Numbered from the stretch's first letter, positions 40,360-50,385 are shown. The stretch: DNA of 64,000 nt from VRUE01 sp963716245 (GCA_963716245.1 OY970300.1:1860001-1924000); one strand, 5' to 3'. The notes: generated by a model not told the origin, from the sequence alone. Numbers and translations are program-made.

Positions 40360-40881
40360 ATGTCCGAGTTTCGCGCCACTGACATGACGGCAGCCGTCGA
40401 CGCAGCGGTCCTCTTACCCCTCTACGGCTGGCCCGACGAGCCGGGGCTCGTCTTCACCGAGCGGCGTGCGGACCTGCGGAGCCACGCCGGCGAGATCTCA
40501 TTTCCCGGTGGGCGCCACGACGACGTCGACGCCGACCTCGCCGCGACCGCCCTGCGCGAGGCGGAGGAGGAGATCGGCCTCGACCCGGCGGTCGTCGAGC
40601 TGGGCGAGCAGCTGCCCACGACCGGGACGTTCGTCACCGGCTACCGCATCCATCCCTTCGTCGGCCGCATCCCCGATCCGACCGGGCTCAGCCTCGAACC
40701 CAACCCCGCCGAGGTCGAGACCGTCCTCACCTTCTCGCTCGACGTGCTGCGCGAGGGCTACGAGATGCGCCGCCTCGTCCGCCGAGGCATCCCCCTGCAC
40801 ACGCCGACCTACGAGGTCGAAGGCCACCTGATCTGGGGCGCGACCGCCCGGATCTTGGGCGACCTCCTGGACCGCCTCTAG
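40360..40881 (+). CDS. Nudix hydrolase, coenzyme A pyrophosphatase type
   Basis: 173 aa. LVFTERRADLRSHAGEISFP is the UPF0035/CoA-binding signature, and the Nudix box is GGRHDDVDADLAATALREAE followed by EEIGL, with REAEEEIG intact and Asp in place of the first box Glu. Hydrolyses CoA and acyl-CoA to 3',5'-ADP and acyl-phosphopantetheine. Convergent with the peroxiredoxin gene, overlapping by 4 bp. Confidence 0.9.
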   Translation: MSEFRATDMTAAVDAAVLLPLYGWPDEPGLVFTERRADLRSHAGEISFPGGRHDDVDADLAATALREAEEEIGLDPAVVELGEQLPTTGTFVTGYRIHPFVGRIPDPTGLSLEPNPAEVETVLTFSLDVLREGYEMRRLVRRGIPLHTPTYEVEGHLIWGATARILGDLLDRL

Positions 40882-41549
40882 CTCGCCGTCTTCTCCGGCT
40901 GCGGAACGATCCTGATGTAGGGGCGCGGCTCCTCCCAGCCCTCCGGGAAGAGCTCTTTCGCTTCGTCCTCTTTGACCGAGCCGGAGATGATCACGTCGTC
41001 GCCCTGCTGCCACTGGGCCGGGGTCGCGACTTTGTGCTTGGCGGTGAGCTGGAGCGAGTCGATCACGCGCAGGACCTCGTCGAAGTTGCGTCCGGTCGTC
41101 ATCGGATAGACGAGGATGAGTTTGATCTTCTTGTCCGGGCCGACGACGAAGACGTTGCGGACGGTCTGGTTGTCGACCGGCGTCCGGTCGCCCGGGTCGC
41201 CGCTGGTGTCCGCCGGCAGCATCCCGTAGAGCTTCGAGACGTTGAAGTCGGCGTCGCTGACGATCGGGTAGTTGGGGGCCGTGCCCTGCGTCTCCTCGAT
41301 GTCCTTCGCCCACTCCTCGTGCTTGTCGGTCGGATCGACCGAGAGCCCGATGATCTTCACTCCGCGCTTGGCGAACTCAGGCTCGATGCTCGCCATGTAG
41401 CCGAGCTCGGTCGTGCAGACCGGCGTGAAGTCCTTCGGGTGCGAGAACAGCACCGCCCACGAGTCGCCGATCCAGTCGTGGAACCTGATCCGGCCCTCGG
41501 TCGTGTCGGCCTCGAAGTCGGGAGCTACGTCACCAATCTGCAGACCCAT
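40878..41549 (-). CDS. 1-Cys peroxiredoxin (Prx6 family)
   Basis: 223 aa. DWIGDSWAVLFSHPKDFTPV then CTTELG contains the peroxidatic Cys with PxxxT/SxxC context; FEADTTEGRIRFHDW start; the long C-terminal extension and RNVFVVGPDKKIKLIL are typical of Prx6-type. No second conserved Cys at the C-terminus. Reduces peroxides in the cytosol. ATG at 41549 preceded by GAGAGGAGCAG. Confidence 0.93.
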   Translation of the reverse strand: MGLQIGDVAPDFEADTTEGRIRFHDWIGDSWAVLFSHPKDFTPVCTTELGYMASIEPEFAKRGVKIIGLSVDPTDKHEEWAKDIEETQGTAPNYPIVSDADFNVSKLYGMLPADTSGDPGDRTPVDNQTVRNVFVVGPDKKIKLILVYPMTTGRNFDEVLRVIDSLQLTAKHKVATPAQWQQGDDVIISGSVKEDEAKELFPEGWEEPRPYIRIVPQPEKTAS

Positions 41550-41590
41550 CGAAACTGCTCCTCTCGGATGCTCGCCTTGAGCGCGTTTGC

Positions 41591-41607
41591 CTCGGTTCTC
41601 AACCGAG
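41591..41607. promoter_or_regulatory. Short hairpin upstream of the peroxiredoxin gene
   Basis: CTCGGTT-CTC-AACCGAG, 7-bp perfect arms, 41 bp before the peroxiredoxin ATG and 15 bp after the stop of the upstream minus-strand gene. Could be a small terminator for the upstream gene or a regulator site for peroxiredoxin. Confidence 0.4.
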
Positions 41608-41621
41608 TTTAGAGGGGTGGC

Positions 41622-42140
41622 TCACTGCGCCGGACTGGTCATCCCCGTCACCGAGCCCACCGCCGCGTCGAGCCAGATCTCCAGCGGATCCAGCCACGTG
41701 TCGTAGTCCTCCGGATCGACCAGCAGGGAGGTGACGGGGATCTGCCAGACGTCGGCGGCCGCCTGGACGGCATCGTTGCCGCGCGCCAGCAGGATCGGGT
41801 CGACGCTTCCCCTCGCCTCGTAGACGAAACCGCGCACCGGCGTTTCCACGAGCCTCTCAATCAACCGGTCCAGGCGTGGTCCGTGGATCGCCGCGAGCTC
41901 CTCCGGCTCCCCCCGCGCCGAGCCGAGGAGCCAGGCGACGACCGTCACGTCGGCGACCAGGTCGAGCACCGTCGACGGCTGACTCGGATCGGCCCGGGCC
42001 GGCTCGATCCCGGCCACGGCAATCGCCTCCAGGCCCTCGTCGCGGCGACTCGTCCCGCGCACCTCCCAGCCCGTCGCCAGGAGGCGCTTGCCGAGCGCGC
42101 GGCCTCGGCAGCCGCACCCCACGATCAGGGCCCGCGCCAA
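41622..42140 (-). CDS. NAD(P)-binding Rossmann protein, 172 aa
   Basis: ARALIVGCGCRGRALGKRLL is a GxGxxG dinucleotide motif at the N-terminus, then TSRRDEGLEAIAVAGIEPAR. VTVVAWLLGSARGEPEELAA and VRGFVYEARGSVDP follow. It lacks the C-terminal substrate domain of full epimerases. Function unknown. Starts 10 bp after the small coiled-coil membrane protein gene, so they form an operon. Confidence 0.75.
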   Translation of the reverse strand: MARALIVGCGCRGRALGKRLLATGWEVRGTSRRDEGLEAIAVAGIEPARADPSQPSTVLDLVADVTVVAWLLGSARGEPEELAAIHGPRLDRLIERLVETPVRGFVYEARGSVDPILLARGNDAVQAAADVWQIPVTSLLVDPEDYDTWLDPLEIWLDAAVGSVTGMTSPAQ

Positions 42141-42150
42141 CCCGCCCGCC

Positions 42151-42441
42151 TCAGGCCTCGAACGGACTGCCGCGGCGGAGCCGCTGCAGCTCCTCCTCTT
42201 CGACCTCTGCCCGCAGCGCCGCCTCGTCGATCTCCGGGGCGCCGCGCCGGCGGCGCATCTCGTTCTGTGCCTCCAGCATCTGGCGCATGTCGTCGACCTC
42301 GTTCTGCGCCTCGACTTCGGGCGAGCGGGTCGGCTTCCAGTCGACCAGCTCGGAGCTGCTGCCGGGGTAGTAATGACCGATCAGCAGCAGCGCGCCGACC
42401 ACCACGGCGATCAGCGCGACCGTGAAGAACACGAACCCCAC
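42151..42441 (-). CDS. Small single-pass membrane protein with coiled coil, 96 aa
   Basis: One N-terminal membrane helix (FVFFTVALIAVVVGALLLIG) followed by a cytoplasmic highly charged coiled-coil region (EVEAQNEVDDMRQMLEAQNE; RAEVEEEELQRLRRG). ATG at 42441. No family recognised. Divergent from the thiolase gene. Confidence 0.6.
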   Translation of the reverse strand: MGFVFFTVALIAVVVGALLLIGHYYPGSSSELVDWKPTRSPEVEAQNEVDDMRQMLEAQNEMRRRRGAPEIDEAALRAEVEEEELQRLRRGSPFEA

Positions 42442-42515
42442 GGGATGAGGATACGCGCGGCGGCCGGGGCGCCGGGCGAGGGCGGCCCGTGCCGAGCCGC
42501 TTAAATCCCCTGCTC

Positions 42516-43715
<1,200 letters not shown>

Positions 43716-43730
43716 TCGACCGCATCGCCT

Positions 43731-43780
43731 AACTTCTGATCCCTTGATGACCCTATAGGCATCACAACCGATCAAAAGTT
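43731..43780 (+). terminator. Nested hairpin after the thiolase gene
   Basis: Outer arms AACTTCTGATC (43731-43741) and GATCAAAAGTT (43770-43780), ten pairs with one mismatch; inner TGATGaCC-ctata-GGCATCA. It lies 15 bp after the thiolase stop and 31 bp before the aminotransferase ATG. May terminate the thiolase message or regulate the downstream operon. Confidence 0.5.
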
Positions 43781-43811
43781 GGGGCGGCGACTCAGATAGC
43801 CTCGCGCCACG

Positions 43812-44630
43812 ATGGAGGCGCACACTGCGATCAGCGAGTTGGCGAGCGTCGACGGCAGGATCGCGCCGACGGCCGAGGCGACGGTCCCGCTGCGCGACGA
43901 CGGTCTCTACCGCGGCGACGGGGCGTTCGAGGTGATCCGGCTCTACCAGGGGCGCCCGTTCGCGCTGGGCGATCACCTCGACCGGCTCGAGCGCTCCGCA
44001 GCGGCGATCGAGCTCGAGTTCGACCGCGCCGCGCTGGAGGGCGAGATCGACGCGCTGCTCGGGCGGGCAGGCGAGGCGGAAGGCCAGCTGCGCCTGATCG
44101 TCACGCGCGGCGGCCGCCGCATCGCCGCGACCGAGCAGCTGCCGCCCCACGGCGAGACGCTGCGGCTCGCCACCGTGACCTACTGCCCCTCGATCATCCT
44201 CAACGGGGTCAAGTCGCTCTCCTACGCCGCCAACATGCAGGCGACGCGGCTCGCCGAAGCGCAGGGAGCCGACGAGGCCGTCCTCGTCCAGCCCGACGGG
44301 ACCGTGCTCGAGCCGCCGACCTCCTCGGTCTTCTGGGTCTCGCCGCAGGGGACGCTGCGCACCTCGGCCCTCGACGCGGGCGTGCTCGAGTCGATCACCC
44401 GCGACCGCCTCGTCAGGGCGCTCGACGTCGAGGAGGGCGCCTGGCCCGTCGCCGACCTGCGCGCCGCGAAGGAGGCTTTCCTCGCCTCGACCACCCGCGA
44501 GGTCCAGCCCGTCGCCGCGATCGACGGCAGGGACCTCGACGAGGCGCCCGGCCCGCGCACCCGCGAAGCGCAGGAGGCCTTCGCCGAGACGCTGGGACGC
44601 GAGCTTCGAGCCACCGACCAGAAGGAGTGA
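43812..44630 (+). CDS. Class IV PLP-dependent aminotransferase
   Basis: 272 aa. Fold-type IV: GLYRGDGAFEVIRLYQGRPF, catalytic Lys in NGVKSLSYAANMQATRLAEA, QPDGTVLEPPTSSVFWV for the PLP phosphate-binding turn, ITRDRLVRAL. The family includes branched-chain aminotransferase, D-amino acid aminotransferase and aminodeoxychorismate lyase; the short length favours the lyase or D-AAT-like group. It is the first gene of the packed acyl-CoA operon (1-bp gap to the dehydrogenase, whose ribosome site overlaps this stop). Confidence 0.85.
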   Translation: MEAHTAISELASVDGRIAPTAEATVPLRDDGLYRGDGAFEVIRLYQGRPFALGDHLDRLERSAAAIELEFDRAALEGEIDALLGRAGEAEGQLRLIVTRGGRRIAATEQLPPHGETLRLATVTYCPSIILNGVKSLSYAANMQATRLAEAQGADEAVLVQPDGTVLEPPTSSVFWVSPQGTLRTSALDAGVLESITRDRLVRALDVEEGAWPVADLRAAKEAFLASTTREVQPVAAIDGRDLDEAPGPRTREAQEAFAETLGRELRATDQKE

Positions 44631-44631
44631 G

Positions 44632-45801
44632 ATGGACTTCCAGCTGACCGACGAGCAGCGCCTGATCTCCGAGGCGGCGCGCGAATTCGCCGACCGCGAG
44701 ATCGTCCCGCGGGTCCGCGACAACGACCGCGCGGCGCGCTTCGACCGCGAGCTGGCGAGCAAGCTCGGCGAGGTCGGCTACTTGGGCGCCCCGGTCGCCG
44801 AGGAGTACGGCGGGCGCGGGCTCGACTACCTCGGCTACGGGCTGATCGTCGAGCAGGTCGGGCGCGCCGACTCCTCGGCGCGGACCGTCGTCTCGGTGCA
44901 GACCTCGCTGGTCGCCGGCTCGATCGAGCGCTGGGGAACCGAGGAGCAGAAGCGCGAGTGGCTGCCGCGGCTCTGCTCGGGCGAGGCGCTCGGCTGCTTC
45001 GGGCTGACCGAGCCCGACACCGGCTCCGACGCCGCCAACCTGCGCACCCGGGCGACCAAGACGGACTCGGGCTGGTCGATCAGCGGCCAGAAGATGTGGA
45101 TCTCGCTCGGCAACGTCTCCGAGGTGGCCCTGATCTTCGCCCAGACCGATCCGTCGCTGAAGCACCGCGGCCTCGCCTGCTTCCTCGTCCCGACCGCCAG
45201 CGACGGCTTCACCACCCAGGAGATCCACGGCAAGCTCGGCCTGCGGTCCTCCGACACGGCGGAGCTCTCGCTCGACGGGGTCGAGGTGCCCGACGAGGCG
45301 ATGCTCGGCGAGATCGGCGACGGCTTCAAGGTCGCGATGAGCGCGCTCGACAACGGCCGCTACAGCGTCGCCGCCGGCTGCGTCGGGATCTGCGACGGCT
45401 GCGTCGACGCCTCGGTCGCCTACGCAAAGGAGCGCAAGCAGTTCGGCGTTCCGCTGGCCCGCTTCCAGCTGGTCCAGGAGATGATCGCCGACATGATCCT
45501 CAAGCGCGACGCATCGCGGATGCTGGTCTACCGGGCGGGTGCGCTCAAGGACGAAGGCAAGCCGAACACGATGGAGACCTCGGTGGCGAAGCTCTACGCG
45601 ACCGAGTCGGCGGTCGAGTGCGCCAACCTGGCGATCCAGGTGCACGGCGGCGCCGGCTACGTCGACGACTACCCGGTCGAGCGCTACCTGCGCGACGCCC
45701 GGGTCACGACCCTCTACGAGGGGACGTCGCAGATCCAGAAGCTGATCATCGGCCGGGCGGCGACGGGGATCAACGCGATGACCCCGATGGAGGCCGGCTA
45801 G
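44632..45801 (+). CDS. Acyl-CoA dehydrogenase
   Basis: 389 aa. FAD enzyme introducing the 2,3-trans double bond: GCFGLTEPDTGSDAANLRTR, KMWISLGNVSEVALIFAQTD, GVPLARFQLVQEMIADM, QVHGGAGYVDDYPVERYLRD, and the catalytic Glu in TTLYEGTSQIQKLIIGRAA. Residue pattern fits short/medium-chain or glutaryl-type members. Followed 6 bp later by enoyl-CoA hydratase. Confidence 0.95.
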   Translation: MDFQLTDEQRLISEAAREFADREIVPRVRDNDRAARFDRELASKLGEVGYLGAPVAEEYGGRGLDYLGYGLIVEQVGRADSSARTVVSVQTSLVAGSIERWGTEEQKREWLPRLCSGEALGCFGLTEPDTGSDAANLRTRATKTDSGWSISGQKMWISLGNVSEVALIFAQTDPSLKHRGLACFLVPTASDGFTTQEIHGKLGLRSSDTAELSLDGVEVPDEAMLGEIGDGFKVAMSALDNGRYSVAAGCVGICDGCVDASVAYAKERKQFGVPLARFQLVQEMIADMILKRDASRMLVYRAGALKDEGKPNTMETSVAKLYATESAVECANLAIQVHGGAGYVDDYPVERYLRDARVTTLYEGTSQIQKLIIGRAATGINAMTPMEAG

Positions 45802-45807
45802 GCCGCC

Positions 45808-46581
45808 GTGGCCGATCTGGTCGAGACCTCGCTCGACGAGCACGGCGTCGCGCTGCTGCGCCTCAACCGGCCCGAGGCGCGCAACGCGCTCTCGCCCGAG
45901 CTGATGGAGCGGCTCGCCGCCGAGCTGGAGCGGCTCGACCCCGACCCCGAGGTGCGCTGCATCGTCATCGCCGGCTCCGACGAGGTCTTCGCCGCCGGGG
46001 CGGACATCAGGGCGATGAGCGAGCGCAGCTTCGCCGAGGCGCTCCGCCATCCCGCCGCCGCCTTCTGGCGCCGAGTCACCGCGGTCAGGACGCCGCTGGT
46101 CGCCGCCGTCTCCGGCTACGCGCTCGGCGGCGGCTGCGAGCTGGCGCTGGCCTGCGACATGATCGTCGCCTCCGACACGGCCCTGTTCGGGCAGCCCGAG
46201 ATCACCCTCGGGATCATCCCCGGCGGCGGCGGCAGCCAGCGGCTCGCGCGGGTCCTCGGCAAGCAGCGAGCGATGGAGTACGTGCTGACCGGGCGCCGTT
46301 TCGACGCCGACATGGCGCTCGAGTTCGGGCTCGTCAACAAGGTCGTCAAGAAGGGGCGCTGGCTGGAGGAGGCGCTCGAGCTGGCCTGCACCGTCGCCGA
46401 GCGGCCGCCGATCGCCGCCCGCCTCGCCAAGCAGGCGGTCGTCACGGCCGAGGAGACCGGCCTCTCCGCCGGGCTGGAGGCCGAGCGGCGGCTCTACGAG
46501 CTGTCGATGGCGACCGAGGACCGGGTCGAGGGGATGCGAGCCTTCCTGGAGAAGCGCGAGCCGAGATTCGAGGGGCGCTGA
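45808..46581 (+). CDS. Enoyl-CoA hydratase/isomerase
   Basis: 257 aa, GTG start at 45808. Crotonase fold: FAAGADIRAM oxyanion loop, YALGGGCELALACDMIVA with the first catalytic Glu, and FGQPEITLGIIPGGGGSQRL with the second Glu. Hydrates trans-2-enoyl-CoA. The C-terminal helix ends EKREPRFEGR as in PaaF-like hydratases. Stop to next ATG is one base. Confidence 0.94.
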   Translation: MADLVETSLDEHGVALLRLNRPEARNALSPELMERLAAELERLDPDPEVRCIVIAGSDEVFAAGADIRAMSERSFAEALRHPAAAFWRRVTAVRTPLVAAVSGYALGGGCELALACDMIVASDTALFGQPEITLGIIPGGGGSQRLARVLGKQRAMEYVLTGRRFDADMALEFGLVNKVVKKGRWLEEALELACTVAERPPIAARLAKQAVVTAEETGLSAGLEAERRLYELSMATEDRVEGMRAFLEKREPRFEGR

Positions 46582-46582
46582 G

Positions 46583-47077
46583 ATGGCGAATCTGCACGAG
46601 CCGGAGTTCGACGAGGAGAGCACTCGGCCCGGCTTCGCCTGGAAGCGAGCGCGCCTGGGGCGCCAGGCAGGCGGCGAGCGGCTCGGCGCCAGCCTCTACG
46701 AGATCCCGCCCGGGCAGGCCACCTTCCCCTACCACGCCCACTTCGCCAACGAGGAGATGCTCGTCGTCATCGCAGGCCGCCCCAGCCTCCGCACCGGCGA
46801 GGGGTGGCGCGAGCTGGCGCCCGGTGAGGTCGTCTCCTTCAGGGTGGGACGGGACGGCGCCCACCAGATCGCCAACCGCGGCAGCGAGCCCGCGCGAGTG
46901 CTGATCGTCAGCGAGATGAACGCCCCCGAGCTGTCCTTCTATCCGGACTCGGACAAGATCCTCGCCGGGACCCGGCCGCCGGGTGGCGAGGAACGCGACG
47001 AGGACATCTTCGAGGCCTTCGATCTCGCCGACGCCGCGGACTACTGGAAGGGCGAGGAGCCCCCGCGACAGCCATGA
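46583..47077 (+). CDS. Cupin domain protein inside the beta-oxidation operon
   Basis: 164 aa. Cupin motif 1 PYHAHFANEEMLVVIAGRPS with His-x-His and Glu; motif 2 reads DGAHQIANRGSEPARVLIVS. Conserved metal ligands His, His, Glu and His are all placeable. Resembles phosphomannose-isomerase-type small cupins and some XRE-less cupin stress proteins. Its role between enoyl-CoA hydratase and hydroxyacyl-CoA dehydrogenase is unknown. The last 4 bp overlap the dehydrogenase start. Confidence 0.85.
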   Translation: MANLHEPEFDEESTRPGFAWKRARLGRQAGGERLGASLYEIPPGQATFPYHAHFANEEMLVVIAGRPSLRTGEGWRELAPGEVVSFRVGRDGAHQIANRGSEPARVLIVSEMNAPELSFYPDSDKILAGTRPPGGEERDEDIFEAFDLADAADYWKGEEPPRQP

Positions 47078-48270
47078 CGATCGAGCGGGTCGGCATCGTC
47101 GGCGCGGGCACGATGGGCACCGGGATCGCCCTGCTCGCCTGCCTCGGACGCTACGCGACCCGCATCCACGACCCCGACGAGGCGGTGCTCGACGCCGCCC
47201 AGACGGCCGTCGGCGACGCCCTCGCCGAAGGCGAGGACAGGCACTGGACCCCGGAGGAAGCCGAATCGGCGAGCGGGCGGCTGCGCCCCGCCGAGACGCT
47301 GGGGGACCTCGCCGGCAGCGACCTGATCGTCGAGGCGGCCCCGGAGGACCTGGCCCTGAAGCGGCGGCTGTTCGGCGAGCTTGCCTCGATCTGCGGGCCG
47401 GAAACGATCCTCGCCACCAATACCTCCTCGCTGCGGGTCGCCGACATCGCCGCCGACGCCCCCTATCCCGAGTCGATCGTCGGCATGCACTTCTTCAACC
47501 CACCGGTGATGATGAGGCTGGTCGAGGTGGTCGCGACCGACGCCTCGTCCCCGCGCGCGCTCCAGGCTGCGACGGCGGTCGCCGAGCAGATGGGCCGCAC
47601 GCCGATCCAGGCCAAGGACTCCCCCGGCTTCGTCGCCAACCGCCTCGCCCGGCCCTTCTCGCTCGAGTCGCTGCGGATGCTCGCCGACAACGTCGCCGAC
47701 GCGCCGACGATCGACCGCGTCTGCCGGCTCGGCGGCGGCTTCCGCATGGGGCCGTTCGAGCTGCTCGACCTGATCGGGCTCGACGTCAACCTCACCATCG
47801 CGCGCTCCTTCTACGAGCAGGGCGGCCGCCCGGAGCGCTGGCGCCCCAGCCCGATCCAGGAACGGCTGGTCGCCCGGGGACAGCTCGGCCGCAAGAGCGG
47901 CTCCGGCTTCTACGAGTACGGCGCCGGGCGGCACCGCGAAAGGGACCGGAAGCTGGGGATCGCGGCTCCGACGCTCGACCCCGACGAGCTCTCGCGCATC
48001 GACCCCGCCGCCCCGGCGATCCTGCCCCGCCTGATCGCCCAGCTCGCCAACGAGGCGGCCTTCGCGCTGGAAGACGAGGTCGGGTCCCCGGCCGACATGA
48101 ACACCGCGATGCGACTCGGGTTCAACTGGCCGCTCGGCCCGCTCGAGCTCACCGGCCTGATCGGTGCGAGGCGCGCGGTCGAGCTGCTCGAAGAGCTGCG
48201 CGGGCGCCTCGGCGACGCCTACGCCCCCGCGCCGCGACTCGTCGCCATGGCCGGGGAGGCGAGCGGCTGA
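47074..48270 (+). CDS. 3-hydroxyacyl-CoA dehydrogenase
   Basis: 398 aa. NAD-binding GIVGAGTMGTGIALLACLGR, DLIVEAAPEDLALKRRLF, catalytic-region ATNTSSLRVADIA, GMHFFNPPVMMRLVEVV (His-Glu pair), DSPGFVANRLARP. Two C-terminal helical domains; longer than short-form Hbd (about 290 aa) because the second domain is duplicated. Oxidises 3-hydroxyacyl-CoA to the ketone for the thiolase. ATG overlaps the cupin stop. Confidence 0.94.
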   Translation: MTIERVGIVGAGTMGTGIALLACLGRYATRIHDPDEAVLDAAQTAVGDALAEGEDRHWTPEEAESASGRLRPAETLGDLAGSDLIVEAAPEDLALKRRLFGELASICGPETILATNTSSLRVADIAADAPYPESIVGMHFFNPPVMMRLVEVVATDASSPRALQAATAVAEQMGRTPIQAKDSPGFVANRLARPFSLESLRMLADNVADAPTIDRVCRLGGGFRMGPFELLDLIGLDVNLTIARSFYEQGGRPERWRPSPIQERLVARGQLGRKSGSGFYEYGAGRHRERDRKLGIAAPTLDPDELSRIDPAAPAILPRLIAQLANEAAFALEDEVGSPADMNTAMRLGFNWPLGPLELTGLIGARRAVELLEELRGRLGDAYAPAPRLVAMAGEASG

Positions 48271-48272
48271 GC

Positions 48273-50090
48273 GTGGACGACTTCGAGGAGGCGCAGCGGG
48301 GACTTGTCGCTCCCTTCGACCCACCCGTGGTCGAGGACGAACGCGGCCGGACCGTCTGGGACCTCCGCTCCTACGACTTCCTCGACGACGAGCCGCCGGC
48401 GACCGCCCATCCCGACCTGTGGCGGCAGGGCCGGCTGAACCGGATCGCCGGCCTGTTCGAGCTGGCGCCGGGCGTCTACCAGCTGCGCGGCTTCGACCTG
48501 TCGAACATGCACGTGATCGAGGGCGAGCGGGGGATCGTCGTGGTCGACCCGCTGATCTCCGCCGAGACGGCCGCCGCCGCGCTCGCCCTGTATCGCGAGC
48601 ACCGCAGCGAGCGCCCCGTCACCGGGCTGATCTACACCCACAGCCACGTCGACCACTTCGGCGGCGCGCGCGGGGTGCTCTCGACGGAGCAGGCGGACTC
48701 ACGCGACCTGCCGATGCTCGCCCCCGCCGGGTTCCTCCACCATGCCGTCAGCGAGAACGTCTTCGCTGGCACCGCGATGGGCCGCCGGGCCGGCTACATG
48801 TACGGGGCGCTGCTGGAGCGCGGTCCCGCCGGGCAGGTCGGCGCCGGTCTCGGGCAGACGACCTCGCTGGGCACGATCACGCTCGTCCCGCCGACGCTGG
48901 ACGTCACCGCCACTGGACAGGAGGAGGTCGTCGACGGGGTGCGCTTCGCCTTCCAGCTGACGCCTGGGACCGAGGCGCCCGCGGAGATGAACTTCCACCT
49001 GCCCGAGCACCGGGCGCTCTGCGCCGCCGACAACGTGGCCCGCTCGATGCACAACATCCTCACCCCGCGCGGTGCGCTGGTCCGCGACGCGCGCCTCTGG
49101 GCGAAGTACATCGACGAGACGATCGACCTCTTCGGCGACGACTCCGAGGTCCTGTTCAGCGGCCACAACTGGCCCTGCTGGGGCCGCGAGCGGATCGCCG
49201 ACCTGCTCGAGAAGCAGCGCGACCTCTACGCCTACCTGCACGACCAGACCCTGCGCCTGCTCAACAAGGGCCGTACCGGCACCGAGATCGCCGAGGAGAT
49301 CGAGCTGCCGCCGAGCCTGGCGGGCGAGTGGCACTGCCGCGAGTTCTACGGCTCGATCAGCCACAACGTGAAGGCGATCTACCAGCGCTACATGGGCTGG
49401 TTCGACGGCAACCCGGCGCACCTCTGGGAGCACCCGCCGGTCGAGGGGGCGCGGCGTTACGTCGAGTTCATGGGCGGCGCCGACGCGGTGCTGGAGAAGG
49501 CTCGGCGCTCGTTTGAGGTGGGCGATTACCGCTGGGTCGCCGAGGTCGTCAACCACGTGGTCTTCGCCGAGCCGGAGAACCGCGCCGCTCGGGAGCTGCA
49601 GGCCGAAGCCCTGGAGCGGCTCGGCCACGGCGCGGAGAACGCGACCTGGCGCAACTTCTTCCTGGCCGGGGCGCGGGAGCTGCGCGACGGCGTCGCCGGC
49701 ACGCCCACCCAGGCCGCCCCGCCCGACGTGGTCGCGAACCTCTCGGTCGCGCAGCTGCTCGACGCGATGGCGATCCGGCTCGACGGCCCGCGCGCCTGGG
49801 GGACGCTGCTGCGGATCGACTGGGTGATCGGCGATCCCGACGAGGAGCACGCGCTCACCGTCCGCAACGGCGTGCTGAGCCATCGCCCCGGCCGACACGC
49901 GCCGACCGCCGAAGCCGCGCTCCGCATCGACCGCACGGCGCTCGACGAGATGGTGCTCAAAACCGCCGACGTCGCCGCACTGGCCGCGAGCGGCCGCCTG
50001 CGGGTCGAGGGCGACGGCGAGAAGCTGGGCGAGCTGCTCGGGCTGCTCGACGAGCCCGACCCCGGCTTCGCGATCGTCACGCCCGACTGA
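48273..50090 (+). CDS. Alkylsulfatase-like metallo-beta-lactamase protein (SdsA/BDS1 type)
   Basis: 605 aa, GTG start at 48273, 2 bp after the dehydrogenase stop. Metal-binding THSHVDHFGGARGV, second-site FSGHNWPCWGRERI, and EAPAEMNFHLPEHRALCAAD fit type III alkylsulfatases. Then the dimerisation region (MGWFDGNPAHLWEHPPVEGA; FMGGADAVLEKARRSFE) and a C-terminal SCP2-like domain from about 480. No signal peptide, so intracellular, unlike secreted SdsA1. Releases sulfate from primary alkyl sulfates; placed last in a fatty-acid oxidation operon that could consume the resulting chain. Confidence 0.93.
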   Translation: MDDFEEAQRGLVAPFDPPVVEDERGRTVWDLRSYDFLDDEPPATAHPDLWRQGRLNRIAGLFELAPGVYQLRGFDLSNMHVIEGERGIVVVDPLISAETAAAALALYREHRSERPVTGLIYTHSHVDHFGGARGVLSTEQADSRDLPMLAPAGFLHHAVSENVFAGTAMGRRAGYMYGALLERGPAGQVGAGLGQTTSLGTITLVPPTLDVTATGQEEVVDGVRFAFQLTPGTEAPAEMNFHLPEHRALCAADNVARSMHNILTPRGALVRDARLWAKYIDETIDLFGDDSEVLFSGHNWPCWGRERIADLLEKQRDLYAYLHDQTLRLLNKGRTGTEIAEEIELPPSLAGEWHCREFYGSISHNVKAIYQRYMGWFDGNPAHLWEHPPVEGARRYVEFMGGADAVLEKARRSFEVGDYRWVAEVVNHVVFAEPENRAARELQAEALERLGHGAENATWRNFFLAGARELRDGVAGTPTQAAPPDVVANLSVAQLLDAMAIRLDGPRAWGTLLRIDWVIGDPDEEHALTVRNGVLSHRPGRHAPTAEAALRIDRTALDEMVLKTADVAALAASGRLRVEGDGEKLGELLGLLDEPDPGFAIVTPD

Positions 50091-50155
50091 AGTCCCGTTT
50101 AGGTCTCCTCTCGGTATCTTTCGGGTCTTCTCGACCCGCGAACCGAGGAGATGCC

Positions 50156-50359
50156 TTGAAGGTCAAGTTGGTCGCCACCGCGACCGTCGTCGTCGCTCTC
50201 GCCCTGCCCTCGTCGGCCCCGGCGTACGACAGGGACTGCTCCGACTTCAGCTCCTGGCGCGCCGCGCAGAAGTTCTACAAGCGCCACGGCGGCCCCCAGC
50301 GCGACCCGCACCGGCTCGACGCCGATCGCGACGGGATCGCCTGCGAGGCCCTCCGCTAG
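50156..50359 (+). CDS. Secreted excalibur calcium-binding domain protein, 67 aa
   Basis: TTG start at 50156 with GAGGAG seven bases upstream. Signal peptide MKVKLVATATVVVALALPSS, then DCSDFSSWRAAQKFYKRHGG and the DxDxDGxxCE loop in RLDADRDGIACEALR. The two Cys probably form a disulfide around the calcium loop. Extracellular or cell-wall associated. Monocistronic between hairpins. Confidence 0.85.
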   Translation: MKVKLVATATVVVALALPSSAPAYDRDCSDFSSWRAAQKFYKRHGGPQRDPHRLDADRDGIACEALR

Positions 50360-50363
50360 GGCC

Positions 50364-50385
50364 CGCGGACGAACATCCGTCCGCG
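50364..50385 (+). terminator. Terminator hairpin after the excalibur gene
   Basis: CGCGGACG-AACATC-CGTCCGCG, perfect 8-bp arms, 5 bp after the stop codon. The following bases (AGACAAGAAG) are not T-rich. Confidence 0.65.
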
